This document shows, one piece after another, positions 52,233-61,694 of a DNA stretch of 64,000 nt. Position numbers and translations under genes: made by a program. The notes below the pieces were generated by a model. That model worked only from the letters and a program-made list of their open reading frames with translations, did no database searches and was not told the DNA's origin. Positions within the stretch are counted from its first letter, which is position 1. Each line of letters opens with the position of its first letter. Source of the stretch: Novosphingobium guangzhouense (GTDB taxonomy: Bacteria > Pseudomonadota > Alphaproteobacteria > Sphingomonadales > Sphingomonadaceae); contig NZ_LYMM01000051.1 of the NCBI RefSeq assembly GCF_002896965.1, forward strand, positions 124,001 through 188,000, given 5' to 3'.

Positions 52233-53679
52233 TCGCGTGGCCTTCAGGGGAAGGGTCACGCTGGCCCGAACGCTGTCGCTGCCGATTGCTCTCTCGCTGG
52301 GGGCTTGTTCGATGGCGCCGGATTATCAGCCGCCGCAGACCGCCGCGCCCGCGCAGTTCAAGGAAATTGCTGGCTGGACAATGGCGGCACCGCGCGATGG
52401 CGAGGGCAGTGGGGCGTGGTGGAACGCCTATGCCGACCCCACGCTCGCTGATCTGGAATCCCGCGCAGCCAAGGCCAGCCCGACGCTGGCTGCAGCGCTG
52501 GCGCGCTATGACGCCGCTCGCGCTGCAGCGCGGGTAGAGCGATCTGACCTTTTCCCGCAGGTCGGGGTAAGCGGCCAGGCATCGCGTGAACGGCTGTCCG
52601 AAAATCGACCGCTCAGCACCGGCACTGCGCGCGAGTACAGCGACTATACCGTTGGCGGATCGATCGATTACGAACTCGATCTTTGGGGTCGTATTCGCAA
52701 TCAGGTGAAAGCTGCGGGCGCTGAATCGGATGCCAGCCGCGCCGATCTCGCCTCTGCGCAGTTGAGCCTGCAGGCCGCGGTTGCCGATGCCTACTTCCGC
52801 TTGCGCGGACTTGATGCGCAGGCACAGGTGCTGGACCAGTCGGTGGAAGCGTTTGCGCGCGCCTATGACCTCACGTCAAAGCGGCATGATGGCGGCGTCG
52901 CTTCGGGCATCGACGTCAATCGCGCCCGCACGGTGCTTGGCAACGCCCGCGCGCAAGTTGCGACGATCGCCAACCAGCGCGCCGCAACCGAGCATGAGAT
53001 CGCAGCGCTGGTCGGAGAAGTGGCTTCCGGGTTCACGCTGCCGGTCGCGGTCGATGATTTCGCGCCGCCCGCGCCACCCGCTGCGACGCCTTCCGATCTC
53101 CTGCAGCGGCGGCCGGACATCGCCGCTGCGGAGAGGCGCGTGTTTGCGGCCAATGCCCGGATCGGCGTTGCGAAAGCGGCCTTCTTCCCGTCTTTGACGC
53201 TCGGTGCGGCGGGAGGTTGGGAGACGACCAACGGGCAGCTGCTGACGACGCCGAACACGTTCTGGTCGCTGGGGCCGCTCACCAGTCTGCTGACGATCTT
53301 CGACGGTGGCCGCCGTTCGGCTCAGGTGAAGATCTCGCGCGCCGAGTACGAGGAAGTCGCCGCCAATTATCGGGAAACCGTGCTCACCGCTTTCCGGCAG
53401 GTCGAGGATGCGGTGGCGGCGATGCATCACTTGTCGTCTGCAGCCGTGGCGCAGAAAGAGGCTTCCGATGCCGCGCAGCGCACGCGCGACATTGCAATGT
53501 CGCGCTATCGCGATGGCGCTGCAGGCTACCTCGATGTGGTGACGGCGCAGACTGATGCGCTTGATGCGCAGCGGGCCTATATCTCGGTGCAAACCCAGCG
53601 GATGCAGGCAAGCGTGGCCTTCGTGAAGGCGCTTGGCGGTGGGGCCGAGGCCCCGTTGGCGGTGTCGGCGGGAGACTGA
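52225..53679 (+). CDS. Outer-membrane channel lipoprotein (NodT/OprM family)
   Basis: The ATG at 52225 overlaps the adaptor gene by eight bases and has GGGAG upstream. The 484-residue protein has a lipoprotein signal (SLPIALSLGACS, Cys near residue 35) and the repeated TolC-like pattern: LADLESRAAKASPTLAAALARYDAARA in the first half and LLQRRPDIAAAERRVFAANARIGVAKAAFFPSL in the second. It completes a tripartite pump ordered permease, adaptor, channel. Confidence 0.9.
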   Translation: MADRVAFRGRVTLARTLSLPIALSLGACSMAPDYQPPQTAAPAQFKEIAGWTMAAPRDGEGSGAWWNAYADPTLADLESRAAKASPTLAAALARYDAARAAARVERSDLFPQVGVSGQASRERLSENRPLSTGTAREYSDYTVGGSIDYELDLWGRIRNQVKAAGAESDASRADLASAQLSLQAAVADAYFRLRGLDAQAQVLDQSVEAFARAYDLTSKRHDGGVASGIDVNRARTVLGNARAQVATIANQRAATEHEIAALVGEVASGFTLPVAVDDFAPPAPPAATPSDLLQRRPDIAAAERRVFAANARIGVAKAAFFPSLTLGAAGGWETTNGQLLTTPNTFWSLGPLTSLLTIFDGGRRSAQVKISRAEYEEVAANYRETVLTAFRQVEDAVAAMHHLSSAAVAQKEASDAAQRTRDIAMSRYRDGAAGYLDVVTAQTDALDAQRAYISVQTQRMQASVAFVKALGGGAEAPLAVSAGD

Positions 53680-53686
53680 GTCCGGC

Positions 53687-54256
53687 TCAGTTCAGCCGCA
53701 GCTCTCCCTGGGCTCTGGACGGGGGCGCGTAGTTCGAGCGCCCCATCAGGCAACGGGCTCCGCCGACCAGCGTGTAAACCGCATGACGGCCAGCGCCCCG
53801 GTTGTGGTGATCGATGCGAAAGCCCTGATAGTGGCGCCGGATCAGTCCAGCCTGCACCAGTTCCGACACTGCGCGGCTGAGGTTCGTCTTGCCGGATTTG
53901 CGGACGCGTTCGTGCAGCTCAGCGGTGATGGCTGCCGCCGCGGCTTCGGGTTCAGATGGAGCCTTGCCCGATGCGAGCAATTCCGTGCGCACCTTTTCCG
54001 CAAGCATCAAGCGCTTGGGATCGCGCGCGCCCATGGGAGCCAGCGCGTCGCAAAGCCAGTCACGCAACAACGTCGTGCGCCCGTCGCGCTGGATGAAGGG
54101 GCCCGCGCTGCCGTCCGGCCGTGCGATCTCGGCGATCAGGCTAAGTACCATGAAGGCATAGCGCGGCCGCGAACTTGCCTGTGCCACGCGGTCCAGAAGA
54201 TCCGCCATTTCGCTGGCCTGTCCGCGATGCGGAGGGAAGGGCGTGTGAAGGAACAT
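53687..54256 (-). CDS. Winged-helix transcriptional regulator (uncharacterised)
   Basis: A start at 54256 gives 189 residues; a start at 54208 (MADLLDRV) is also possible, and neither has a strong ribosome site. Near the C-terminus NLSRAVSELVQAGLIRRHYQGFRIDH followed by AVYTL forms a likely winged helix. No ligand domain is recognised. It is divergent from the TonB receptor at 54875 across 618 bases that hold a strong inverted repeat, so it likely controls that receptor. The family is not recognised. Confidence 0.7.
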   Translation of the reverse strand: MFLHTPFPPHRGQASEMADLLDRVAQASSRPRYAFMVLSLIAEIARPDGSAGPFIQRDGRTTLLRDWLCDALAPMGARDPKRLMLAEKVRTELLASGKAPSEPEAAAAAITAELHERVRKSGKTNLSRAVSELVQAGLIRRHYQGFRIDHHNRGAGRHAVYTLVGGARCLMGRSNYAPPSRAQGELRLN

Positions 54257-54874
54257 AGCGTGGGAAAATAGAGCACATAAACGGAATCCTGAGAATCCCT
54301 TTTGCCGGCCGGGTTTTCGCTTTGTCAGTGATGACACTTTACCGAAGGGCAAAGTGTCACGGATGAGCCTTTGCAGGAGCGATCGCTTCAAGGCGATTCG
54401 GCCGCGCAAGTAATGGCGCAGACCAATTCCCGCCTTGCCCCGTGTCACTCAGAAGAAACGAATACTGGTCGGACCAATGCCGGATGCTCAAGTGCCGACG
54501 ATGGCTCCGCATGCCTGCGGGCACCGGCAATTATGGCGGAATACTTTGGAAAAGTGTCATTCGCCGCACTTAACCTCGCCGTTCCGCAGGCCTGTGGGAC
54601 AAATCGCTGTGGCGAATGGTGCCGCAGGCTTCATCGCGGGGAAGATGTTGGCGCTGCCTGCTTCAATACCCGTCAGCCCGCCCGTATGGTCCGCAGGCCG
54701 ATAGCGGGATGGAACGTCTCGCGATTGGACGGACAGATTCCCCGGTCCAAAGGGGATCGCCGCAAGTGCCCCGCCGCAAAGGACGGGGATATCGCCAGTC
54801 GATTTTCGCGCCTTGCGGCCCTCGCCGTTGGACGTTTCGGCCGGAACGGTAAGACCAATGATGGGGATGATGTG
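54257..54874. other. Long non-coding divergent promoter region
   Basis: A 618-base region with no convincing gene: open frames here lack ribosome sites and typical composition. It carries the operator at 54332-54359 and further half-sites (AAAGTGTCA at 54551-54559, CGTGTCACTC near 54440). The receptor start at 54875 is preceded by GGGGAT. A 5' regulatory RNA is possible given its length, but I see no recognisable riboswitch. Confidence 0.5.
54332..54359. promoter_or_regulatory. Inverted repeat operator TGACACTTT-N10-AAAGTGTCA
   Basis: Two exact nine-base arms, with a tenth partly matched, surround the 10-base spacer ACCGAAGGGC. The centre-to-centre spacing places both half-sites on one DNA face. 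It lies between the wHTH regulator gene and the TonB receptor gene, and one extra half-site occurs at 54551-54559. Confidence 0.65.
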
Positions 54875-57232
54875 ATGAGGCTGCTTTCGTCTGTACTGCT
54901 GTGTTCCGCCAGTCTGGCTGGTCTTTCGGCGCCGGCTTTCGCGCAGGACGCGGACACTTCCGCCGACGAAGCGGTTTCCGGCAACGTCATCATCGTGCAG
55001 GCGCGTCGCCGCGATGAGGCGGTGCAGGACGTTCCGGCGGTGATCGATACGGTCACGGCGGACGATGTGGCCAAGCTCAACATCCGTGACTTCAAGGAAG
55101 TATCCACGCTGGTCCCCGGCCTTCAACTGACCACCGAGGCGAACGGCGTCGGCGGCGGCGGCCGCCTGCGCGGCGTGAACTTCGACGTATCCGCCAGCGG
55201 GACCAACCCGACGGTTGAATTCTACTTCAACGATGCTCCGATCACGGCGGGCGTGATCCTGCAGCAGATGTACGATATCGGCCAGATCGAAGTGCAGCGT
55301 GGCCCGCAGGGTACTTTGCGTGGCCGTGCTGCGCCGTCCGGTTCGATCACGATCGGCGCAAAGAAGCCCGATCTCTATTCGGTGGGCGGCTTCACCGACA
55401 TGACCGCCAACGATATCGGCACGATCAACTTCAAGGGCGGCTTCAACCTTCCCATCATCGAAGGCATCGCCGCTATCCGCGTTGCCGGCGTATGGGATGA
55501 GAACGAGGCAGATCGGGTGCGCCCCATCACTTCGGGCCGCGATCCTTTCTCACGCACCAAGAGCGCACGCATTTCCGCGCTGATCCAGCCGACCGACTGG
55601 CTCAAGCTTGAAGGCATGTACCAGAAGATGGACCGCAAGGCCCGGCTGTATGACCAGGTGGCGTCGTTCAGCGAGGTGAACCCCGACGCGGTTGAGAGCC
55701 CGGTCTACATCGACAGTTCCGATCGTCGTTCGATCATGGAAGATCCGCGGCCGATCCATCAGGTCTATGATATCTACAACTGGCGTGCAGAGGCTTCGGG
55801 CTTCGGGCAGGTGCTGATCTATCAAGGGCAGCACTATACCCAGAAGATCACTGGCGTCGAAAATTCGGACGAAGCCAATTTCTTCCCCGGCACCACTGTG
55901 CAGGACACCTATTCGTCGCCGAAGGCGACGTCGCACGAACTGCGACTGCAGAATGATGCGCGCATCGCCGGCATCTTCGACTATGTCGTCGGCTTCTTCG
56001 ACTACAAGAACGACAACCCGACTTCGCTCAACCGGCCGACCATTCTCGGCTTCCCGAACGGCACGATCTACGATCTGGTCAACACTCCCATCCGTCGCAC
56101 CAACAACAGCCATGAACAATCGTTCTTCGGCAACCTGACCGCGCATCTGGGGGAAGGGACCGAAATCTCGGGCGGCGTGCGCCACATCTCCTACACTTCG
56201 CTTAGCGGTCTGTACGTCAACAACGCCGAAACCAATACCGTTGGGCAGGACTCCAAGAAGTGGATCTACTCGGCCTCGGTGAAGCACAATTTCTCGCCGG
56301 ACTTCATGGTCTATGCCAGCACCGGCAGTTCATGGCGCCCCGGCATCAACGTGGTCGGCGATTTCAGCCAGCGCATGTCGGAACTGGAGGAAAGCTTCGT
56401 CAACCTGCCTCCGGAAAGTTCAAAGTCCTATGAACTGGGCTTCAAGAGCACGCTGATGGGCGGACGCATGCGCTTCAACGCCACCGCCTATCATCAGAAG
56501 TTCAAGAACTATCCCTATCGTACCGGTGGCCGCGGGGTCTACTTCGTCGACTACACCAATCTGAACAACCCGGTAGTCACGCAGTTCAACTTCGTCGGCG
56601 CGGTCCCGGTAGAGGTGAACGGCATCGAGGGCGACCTGTCGATCGACGTGATGCGCGGCTGGAATCTCGGCCTCGTTGCCAGCTATTCGATGGGCAAGAT
56701 CAAGGGGGGCGTCATTCCCTGTACCGATCTGAACGGTGATGGCGTACCTGACACCGTGACTTCCGCCCCTTCGCTGGATGACCTTCGCGACGCGGTCGGC
56801 AGCGACAATATCGCCGCCTGCCAGGTCAACCAGCGCTCGGGCTTCCAGTCGCCGTTCAGCGCGACACTGACCAGCGAGTACAGCTTTGCCGTCAGTGACC
56901 ACGTCGATGCTTATGTGCGCGGGCTGTTCAACTTCTTCGGCAATTCGCGCGTAGACCCGGTGAACATCTACGATAACGTCGGCTCTTACGGCCTCGTCAA
57001 TGCCTTCACGGGTATCCGTGATGCCAAGGGGGCGTGGGAAGTCTCGCTCTTTGCCAAGAACCTGTTCGACACCACCAAGACGCTGACCCGGACCGACCCG
57101 TTGTTCACGTCCTATCGCAACGTCCAGGCGGGCGGCGCGGCGACGACATTCACCAGCACGTATACTGGTGTGACGACGACCGCTCCGCGCGAATTCGGCA
57201 TCAACGTGCGCTACGCCTTCGGCAGTCGCTGA
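54875..57232 (+). CDS. TonB-dependent receptor
   Basis: The ATG at 54875 begins a signal peptide (MRLLSSVLLCSASLAGLSAP, cut near FAQD), giving 785 residues. Plug motifs: NVIIVQARRRDEAVQDVPAV and IEVQRGPQGTLRGRAAPSGSI, where a usual FGRNT segment is replaced by RGRAA. The barrel ends in NVRYAFGSR. It is separate from the other receptor genes in regulation (own upstream region with the TGACACTTT operator) and so may serve a different substrate. Confidence 0.92.
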   Translation: MRLLSSVLLCSASLAGLSAPAFAQDADTSADEAVSGNVIIVQARRRDEAVQDVPAVIDTVTADDVAKLNIRDFKEVSTLVPGLQLTTEANGVGGGGRLRGVNFDVSASGTNPTVEFYFNDAPITAGVILQQMYDIGQIEVQRGPQGTLRGRAAPSGSITIGAKKPDLYSVGGFTDMTANDIGTINFKGGFNLPIIEGIAAIRVAGVWDENEADRVRPITSGRDPFSRTKSARISALIQPTDWLKLEGMYQKMDRKARLYDQVASFSEVNPDAVESPVYIDSSDRRSIMEDPRPIHQVYDIYNWRAEASGFGQVLIYQGQHYTQKITGVENSDEANFFPGTTVQDTYSSPKATSHELRLQNDARIAGIFDYVVGFFDYKNDNPTSLNRPTILGFPNGTIYDLVNTPIRRTNNSHEQSFFGNLTAHLGEGTEISGGVRHISYTSLSGLYVNNAETNTVGQDSKKWIYSASVKHNFSPDFMVYASTGSSWRPGINVVGDFSQRMSELEESFVNLPPESSKSYELGFKSTLMGGRMRFNATAYHQKFKNYPYRTGGRGVYFVDYTNLNNPVVTQFNFVGAVPVEVNGIEGDLSIDVMRGWNLGLVASYSMGKIKGGVIPCTDLNGDGVPDTVTSAPSLDDLRDAVGSDNIAACQVNQRSGFQSPFSATLTSEYSFAVSDHVDAYVRGLFNFFGNSRVDPVNIYDNVGSYGLVNAFTGIRDAKGAWEVSLFAKNLFDTTKTLTRTDPLFTSYRNVQAGGAATTFTSTYTGVTTTAPREFGINVRYAFGSR

Positions 57233-57235
57233 CGG

Positions 57236-58126
57236 TCAGGTTGTCGTTGCTTGCCCGGTCAGGAGGCCGGGCAGGCGACGGCGCAGCAATGCCACGAACA
57301 GGCTGACCTTTGGGGACAGGTGCTTGAGGCGCGGGTATACCGCCCAGATCGGCTCGTCGTCCGGGCATTCCCCGGCCAGAATTTCCTCAAGCCGGCCATC
57401 GGCGATTGCTGCGGCCGTGTAGAAGGCGGGAAGCTGGCACACGCCCATGCCCTCCAGCGCGGCTTCCAGCACCATCGTGCCGTTGTTGCAGCGCCAGCGT
57501 CCTTCGGGGCGGAAAGTCTCGCCGCGCTGGAAGTGCCAGAGCGAGGCTGAGCCGACGAGGCAATCATGTTCCTTCAGATCGGCAGTCCGCTGCGGGCGGC
57601 CACGCTCTGCCAGGTAGGCAGGGGCAGCAACCGTAACCATCGCCCGCGAAGCGACGCGCGTGGCGACGAGCCGTGAATCTTCAAGATGCCCGGTGCGGAT
57701 GGCGATATCGTAGCCGTCGCGGATCAGGTCTACGACGTCGTTATCGAGGTCGCACGCGATCGCGAGTTCGGGATATTCATGCGCATATTCACGAAGCACC
57801 GGGCCGATGAACCGTTCTCCCAGCGTGTAGGAACAGGTGATCCGCAGGTTTCCGCGCGGAGAACCCTGTGCCGCCACGGCCGCGATCGCGTCCTCGCGTT
57901 CGGAGATCAGGCGGCTGCCGGTCTCGTAGAAGATGCGGCCCGCTTCGGTCAGGCCCAGCGACCGGGTGGTGCGATGGAACAACTGGCTGCCCAGCTTCGC
58001 CTCAAGCCTGCTTACAGCGCGACTCATATGAGTCACAGAGGCACCGAAGCTGCGGGCACCGGCCGTAAAGCTGCCTTCCCGCGCGACCGTGACGAATTCC
58101 TCGATACCGTCCCATGCTCCAAGCAT
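57236..58126 (-). CDS. LysR family regulator, divergent from formaldehyde genes
   Basis: The ATG at 58126 (MLGAWDGIEEF) fits the usual start of this LysR group; a GTG three codons earlier is an alternative. The 296-residue protein has the winged helix (EGSFTAGARSFGASVTHMSRAVSRLEAKLG) and effector domain (DGYDIAIRTGHLEDS), like the large subgroup that controls oxidative or quinone responses. It is divergent from frmA across 109 bases and likely regulates it. It converges with the TonB receptor gene (stops three bases apart). Confidence 0.88.
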   Translation of the reverse strand: MLGAWDGIEEFVTVAREGSFTAGARSFGASVTHMSRAVSRLEAKLGSQLFHRTTRSLGLTEAGRIFYETGSRLISEREDAIAAVAAQGSPRGNLRITCSYTLGERFIGPVLREYAHEYPELAIACDLDNDVVDLIRDGYDIAIRTGHLEDSRLVATRVASRAMVTVAAPAYLAERGRPQRTADLKEHDCLVGSASLWHFQRGETFRPEGRWRCNNGTMVLEAALEGMGVCQLPAFYTAAAIADGRLEEILAGECPDDEPIWAVYPRLKHLSPKVSLFVALLRRRLPGLLTGQATTT

Positions 58127-58235
58127 GATTTTCACTCACTAGTTATAATGCTTTGCCTAACAAGCCCATTCACGACAATCCTGCAAGGCGCTACAACCGC
58201 CGCCAACAGTCCATGGATATAGTGAGACACCCCGC

Positions 58236-59348
58236 ATGAAGACCCGCGCCGCCGTAGCCTTCGACGCGAAGAAGCCGCTCGAAATCGTCGAAGTCGACCT
58301 TGAAGGTCCGAAGGAAGGCGAAGTCCTTGTCGAAATCATGGCAACCGGAATCTGCCACACGGACGCCTACACGCTGGACGGTTTCGACAGCGAGGGTATC
58401 TTCCCCTCGATCCTCGGCCATGAAGGCGCAGGCATCGTGCGCGCGGTGGGGCCGGGCGTCACCAGCGTGAAGCAGGACGATCACGTCATCCCGCTCTACA
58501 CCCCCGAATGCCGCCAGTGCAAATCGTGCCTCAGCGGCAAGACCAACCTGTGCACCGCGATCCGCGCGACGCAGGGGCGGGGCCTGATGCCGGACGGCAC
58601 CAGCCGTTTCAGCTACAAGGGGCAGCAGATCTTCCACTACATGGGCTGTTCGACGTTCTCGAACTTCACCGTGCTGCCCGAAATCGCGGTTGCCAAGATC
58701 CGCGAGGACGCGCCGTTCCAGTCGTCGTGCTACATTGGCTGCGGCGTCACGACGGGTGTCGGCGCGGTGATCAACACGGCAAAGGTGCAGGTCGGCGATA
58801 ATGTCGTGGTGTTCGGCCTTGGCGGCATCGGCCTCAACGTGCTGCAGGGCGCGCGACTGGCGGGCGCCAACAAGATCATCGGCGTCGATATCAACCCCGA
58901 CCGCGAAGAGTGGGGCCGCCGCTTCGGCATGACCGACTTCCTCAACACCAGGGGCATGAGCCGTGAAGATATCGTGGCGAAGATCGTCCTCATGACCGAT
59001 GGCGGCGCGGACTACACCTTCGATGCCACGGGCAACACCGAAGTGATGCGCACCGCGCTTGAAGCCTGCCATCGCGGCTGGGGCACCAGCATCGTCATCG
59101 GCGTGGCCGAGGCGGGCAAGGAGATCGCGACGCGTCCGTTCCAGCTGGTCACCGGCCGCAACTGGCGCGGCACTGCGTTCGGCGGCGCCAAGGGGCGGAC
59201 CGACGTGCCCAAGATTGTGGACATGTACATGGCCGGCAAGATCGAGATCGATCCGATGATAACCCACGTCATGGGCCTTGAAGAGATCAACAAGGGCTTT
59301 GAACTGATGCACGCGGGCGAATCGATCCGTTCGGTCGTGGTCTTCTGA
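58236..59348 (+). CDS. frmA: S-(hydroxymethyl)glutathione dehydrogenase (class III alcohol dehydrogenase)
   Basis: A 370-residue zinc MDR enzyme. Catalytic zinc ligands are in CHTDAYTLDG and GHEGAG and in GCGVTTG; structural zinc cysteines are in ECRQCKSCLSGKTNLC. Class III features, such as GRGLMPDGTSRF and GGAKGRTDVPKIVDMY, mark it as the glutathione-dependent formaldehyde dehydrogenase, which oxidises S-hydroxymethylglutathione to S-formylglutathione with NAD+. It starts an operon with a VOC protein and the formylglutathione hydrolase. Confidence 0.96.
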   Translation: MKTRAAVAFDAKKPLEIVEVDLEGPKEGEVLVEIMATGICHTDAYTLDGFDSEGIFPSILGHEGAGIVRAVGPGVTSVKQDDHVIPLYTPECRQCKSCLSGKTNLCTAIRATQGRGLMPDGTSRFSYKGQQIFHYMGCSTFSNFTVLPEIAVAKIREDAPFQSSCYIGCGVTTGVGAVINTAKVQVGDNVVVFGLGGIGLNVLQGARLAGANKIIGVDINPDREEWGRRFGMTDFLNTRGMSREDIVAKIVLMTDGGADYTFDATGNTEVMRTALEACHRGWGTSIVIGVAEAGKEIATRPFQLVTGRNWRGTAFGGAKGRTDVPKIVDMYMAGKIEIDPMITHVMGLEEINKGFELMHAGESIRSVVVF

Positions 59349-59362
59349 AGAAGGAAATTTCG

Positions 59363-59743
59363 ATGTTCACGCATATCATGGTCGGCGCCAACGACGTGCC
59401 GGCCGCCAAGACCTTCTATGACGCGGTGCTTGGCGCGCTTGGCCATTCCGAAGGCGGACTTTTCGGTGAAGGCCGCGGCGTCGGCTATCCCACCGAGGGC
59501 GGTTTCTTTGCCGCAGTGACCCCGCGTGACGGCAACGCGGCGTGCTTCGCCAACGGCGGCACGATCGGCTTTGCCGCATCCGGCCCCGAGGTAGTCGATG
59601 CCGCGCATGCTGCGGGCCTTGCTGCCGGCGGTACGTGCGAGGGCGCACCCGGCCCGCGTGAGATGTTCCCCGGCGCCTACGGCGCGTACCTGCGCGATCC
59701 CACCGGCAACAAGATCTGCCTCTGGCAGGCACCGAAGGCCTGA
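59363..59743 (+). CDS. Small VOC family protein
   Basis: A 126-residue single VOC domain (MFTHIMVGANDVPAAKTFYDAVLGALG) ending with RDPTGNKICLWQ, as in glyoxalase-like proteins. A GAAGGAAA ribosome site is eight bases upstream. It lies between frmA and the S-formylglutathione hydrolase gene, suggesting a role with glutathione adducts or aldehydes, for example as a glyoxalase-like helper. The reaction is not established. Confidence 0.85.
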   Translation: MFTHIMVGANDVPAAKTFYDAVLGALGHSEGGLFGEGRGVGYPTEGGFFAAVTPRDGNAACFANGGTIGFAASGPEVVDAAHAAGLAAGGTCEGAPGPREMFPGAYGAYLRDPTGNKICLWQAPKA

Positions 59744-59747
59744 TGCG

Positions 59748-60587
59748 ATGAGCCTGGAGACGGTTTCGGCCAACCGCAGTCACGGCGGCACGCAGGGCGT
59801 CTATCGCCACCCCAGTGCTGAAACGGGAACGGAGATGACCTTCTCCGTCTTCGTGCCCGACCATGCGCCGGGCGCGCGGCTGCCGGTGCTATGGTATCTC
59901 TCCGGGCTCACCTGCACCCATGCGAACGTCATGGAAAAGGGGGAGTTTCGCGCAGCATGCGCGCAGCATGGCGTGATCTTCATCGCCCCTGACACCAGCC
60001 CGCGCGGTGATGATGTGCCCGACCATGACGGGTACGATTTCGGCAAGGGTGCGGGGTTCTATGTCGATGCCACGCGTGAGCCCTGGGCGCAGCATTTCCG
60101 CATGCGCGCCTACATCGAAACCGAACTGCCGGCGCTTGTGGCGCAGCACTTCCCCGTCGACATGGCGCGGCAGGGGATTACCGGGCACTCGATGGGGGGG
60201 CATGGTGCGCTGACGACCGCGCTGCGCAATCCGGATCGTTTTCGCTCGGTCAGTGCGTTCTCTCCGATCGTATCGCCGCTGCATTGTCCCTGGGGTGAAA
60301 AGGCGCTGGGCGGCTATCTGGGCGACGATCGCGGCAGCTGGCGGGAATATGATGCCTGCGCCCTGATCGAAGATGGGGCGCGTGTGCCCGATCTGCTGGT
60401 CGATCAGGGGACCGCGGATGGCTTCCTGGAAGAGCAGTTGCGCACGCCGCTGCTTGCCGCAGCGTGCAAGAAGGCAGGCCAGCCGGCGACGATCCGCATG
60501 CAGGAAGGCTACGATCATTCGTACTACTTCATCTCCACCTTCATGGCGGAGCATGTGGGCTGGCATGCGCAGCGGCTGAATGCCTGA
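59748..60587 (+). CDS. frmB: S-formylglutathione hydrolase
   Basis: The ATG at 59748 follows the VOC stop by five bases; the protein of 279 residues starts MSLETVSANRSHGGTQGVYRH. WYLSGLTCTHANVMEKGEF and the nucleophile GHSMGGHGAL (Ser near residue 147) are diagnostic of esterase D. The acid DQGTADGFL and His in YDHSYYF complete the triad. It converts S-formylglutathione to formate and glutathione, finishing formaldehyde oxidation begun by FrmA. Confidence 0.95.
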   Translation: MSLETVSANRSHGGTQGVYRHPSAETGTEMTFSVFVPDHAPGARLPVLWYLSGLTCTHANVMEKGEFRAACAQHGVIFIAPDTSPRGDDVPDHDGYDFGKGAGFYVDATREPWAQHFRMRAYIETELPALVAQHFPVDMARQGITGHSMGGHGALTTALRNPDRFRSVSAFSPIVSPLHCPWGEKALGGYLGDDRGSWREYDACALIEDGARVPDLLVDQGTADGFLEEQLRTPLLAAACKKAGQPATIRMQEGYDHSYYFISTFMAEHVGWHAQRLNA

Positions 60588-60599
60588 CCAGCGCGGCCT

Positions 60600-61280
60600 T
60601 CAGCCGAAGGCGCGCTTTTCGTAGACGGTGGCGATCGTGCTGCCGTCCCAGACGTAGCACAGGTGCCGTTCCTGACGGCAGTTGGAGAGCAGGCGCGGCC
60701 GGAACACCGCCGCGCATTCTCCGCCATCGTGCCTGACGCTGGCATAGACGATGCCGTCCGAGCCTTCCGCCCGCAGCGCCACGGCGAAGGCTTGCGATGC
60801 GCCGTATTGATCGGGGTGGTAGACCGCCGCCTTGTCTTCGCGGCGGTCGCGAATGTCATGCATCTGCGCGTCCAGATCGACCGCATAAACCCGCATGTCC
60901 AGTTCCTGCGCTGGCTCTGCAGTGAAGGCCATGAACCGCGCGCGGTGATAGCAGGTTTCGGCCACGGCCGTATCGACCGAGCGGGCGGCATAGAAGACGC
61001 CGAAAGACCCATCCGTGAACCTGTCCCCCCTGGGATTGAGGTGCGTGAAGGCGGCCATGATGGGCGTCGATCCGGGGCCGGACACGCGATCCTGCGGCGG
61101 CACCAGCGCGAGTTGGCCGGTCTCTTCACGCAAGCGGTCGTTCGTCAGCGCTTCCAGCGCGAACATGGCGTCAAGGTCCGCCGGATCTGCGACTTTATCG
61201 AACACCGAGATCGGAGGGAATCTGCTGGGGACGATGCGATAGCACGGCGTCCAGCGCAATGCAGTGATGGTGACGTCCAT
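60600..61280 (-). CDS. RES-domain toxin (NAD+-degrading)
   Basis: A 226-residue protein with the RES pattern: Arg and Glu in GSFGVFYAARSVDTAVAETCYHR and Ser in the late YASVRHDGGECAAVF segment. RES toxins of the RES/Xre pairs degrade NAD+. It lies 27 bases downstream of a DUF2384-type antitoxin on the same strand, the expected order. It converges with the hydrolase gene. Confidence 0.85.
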   Translation of the reverse strand: MDVTITALRWTPCYRIVPSRFPPISVFDKVADPADLDAMFALEALTNDRLREETGQLALVPPQDRVSGPGSTPIMAAFTHLNPRGDRFTDGSFGVFYAARSVDTAVAETCYHRARFMAFTAEPAQELDMRVYAVDLDAQMHDIRDRREDKAAVYHPDQYGASQAFAVALRAEGSDGIVYASVRHDGGECAAVFRPRLLSNCRQERHLCYVWDGSTIATVYEKRAFG

Positions 61281-61307
61281 GGGCGTTTGTGTCGTCTGGC
61301 CGGTCAG

Positions 61308-61694
61308 TCAGCCGCGCTGCGCGTCGATGTATTGACGCACTACATACAGGTCCGCGACGTTGCCTGATGCCATTCGGTCCAGCGCCGAACGGCCATTAAA
61401 CAATGGTGCGGCATTGGGCTTGCGCACCCAGTCGTCGGCCGTCTGCGGCAGCAGGATCTGCAGCCCCTTGTAGATGCCTAGAACGTAGGAAATCCGCTCC
61501 AGCGCATCCTTGGGGATGGCCGAGACGGCGCCGCGCTTCCAGGACTGGAATGTCGAACGACTGTCAAGGCCGAGCAGGCGCATCTGTTCGTTCTCCTTGA
61601 GCCCCCATGCATCGGAAATGCGAAAGAAGGTACGCAAGGCGGGGCCGGTGAGATCCTTCCGGCTGGGTTCGCGAGACTGGACAGCGGTAGCCAT
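61308..61694 (-). CDS. Xre/MbcA/ParS-type antitoxin
   Basis: A 128-residue protein. The N-terminal helix-turn-helix (GLKENEQMRLLGLDSRSTFQSWKRG) and the C-terminal toxin-binding part (LERISYVLGIYKGLQILLPQTADDWVRKPNAAPLFNGRSALDRMASG) match the DUF2384 antitoxin layout. It would neutralise the RES toxin and repress the pair, perhaps through the two TGATCA motifs upstream. It may stabilise the replicon. Confidence 0.88.
   Translation of the reverse strand: MATAVQSREPSRKDLTGPALRTFFRISDAWGLKENEQMRLLGLDSRSTFQSWKRGAVSAIPKDALERISYVLGIYKGLQILLPQTADDWVRKPNAAPLFNGRSALDRMASGNVADLYVVRQYIDAQRG

Noticed and set aside
54371..54874. Open frame continuing upstream of the TonB receptor
   Set aside because: A normal signal peptide starts at 54875; the upstream part has no protein-like pattern and contains regulatory half-sites.
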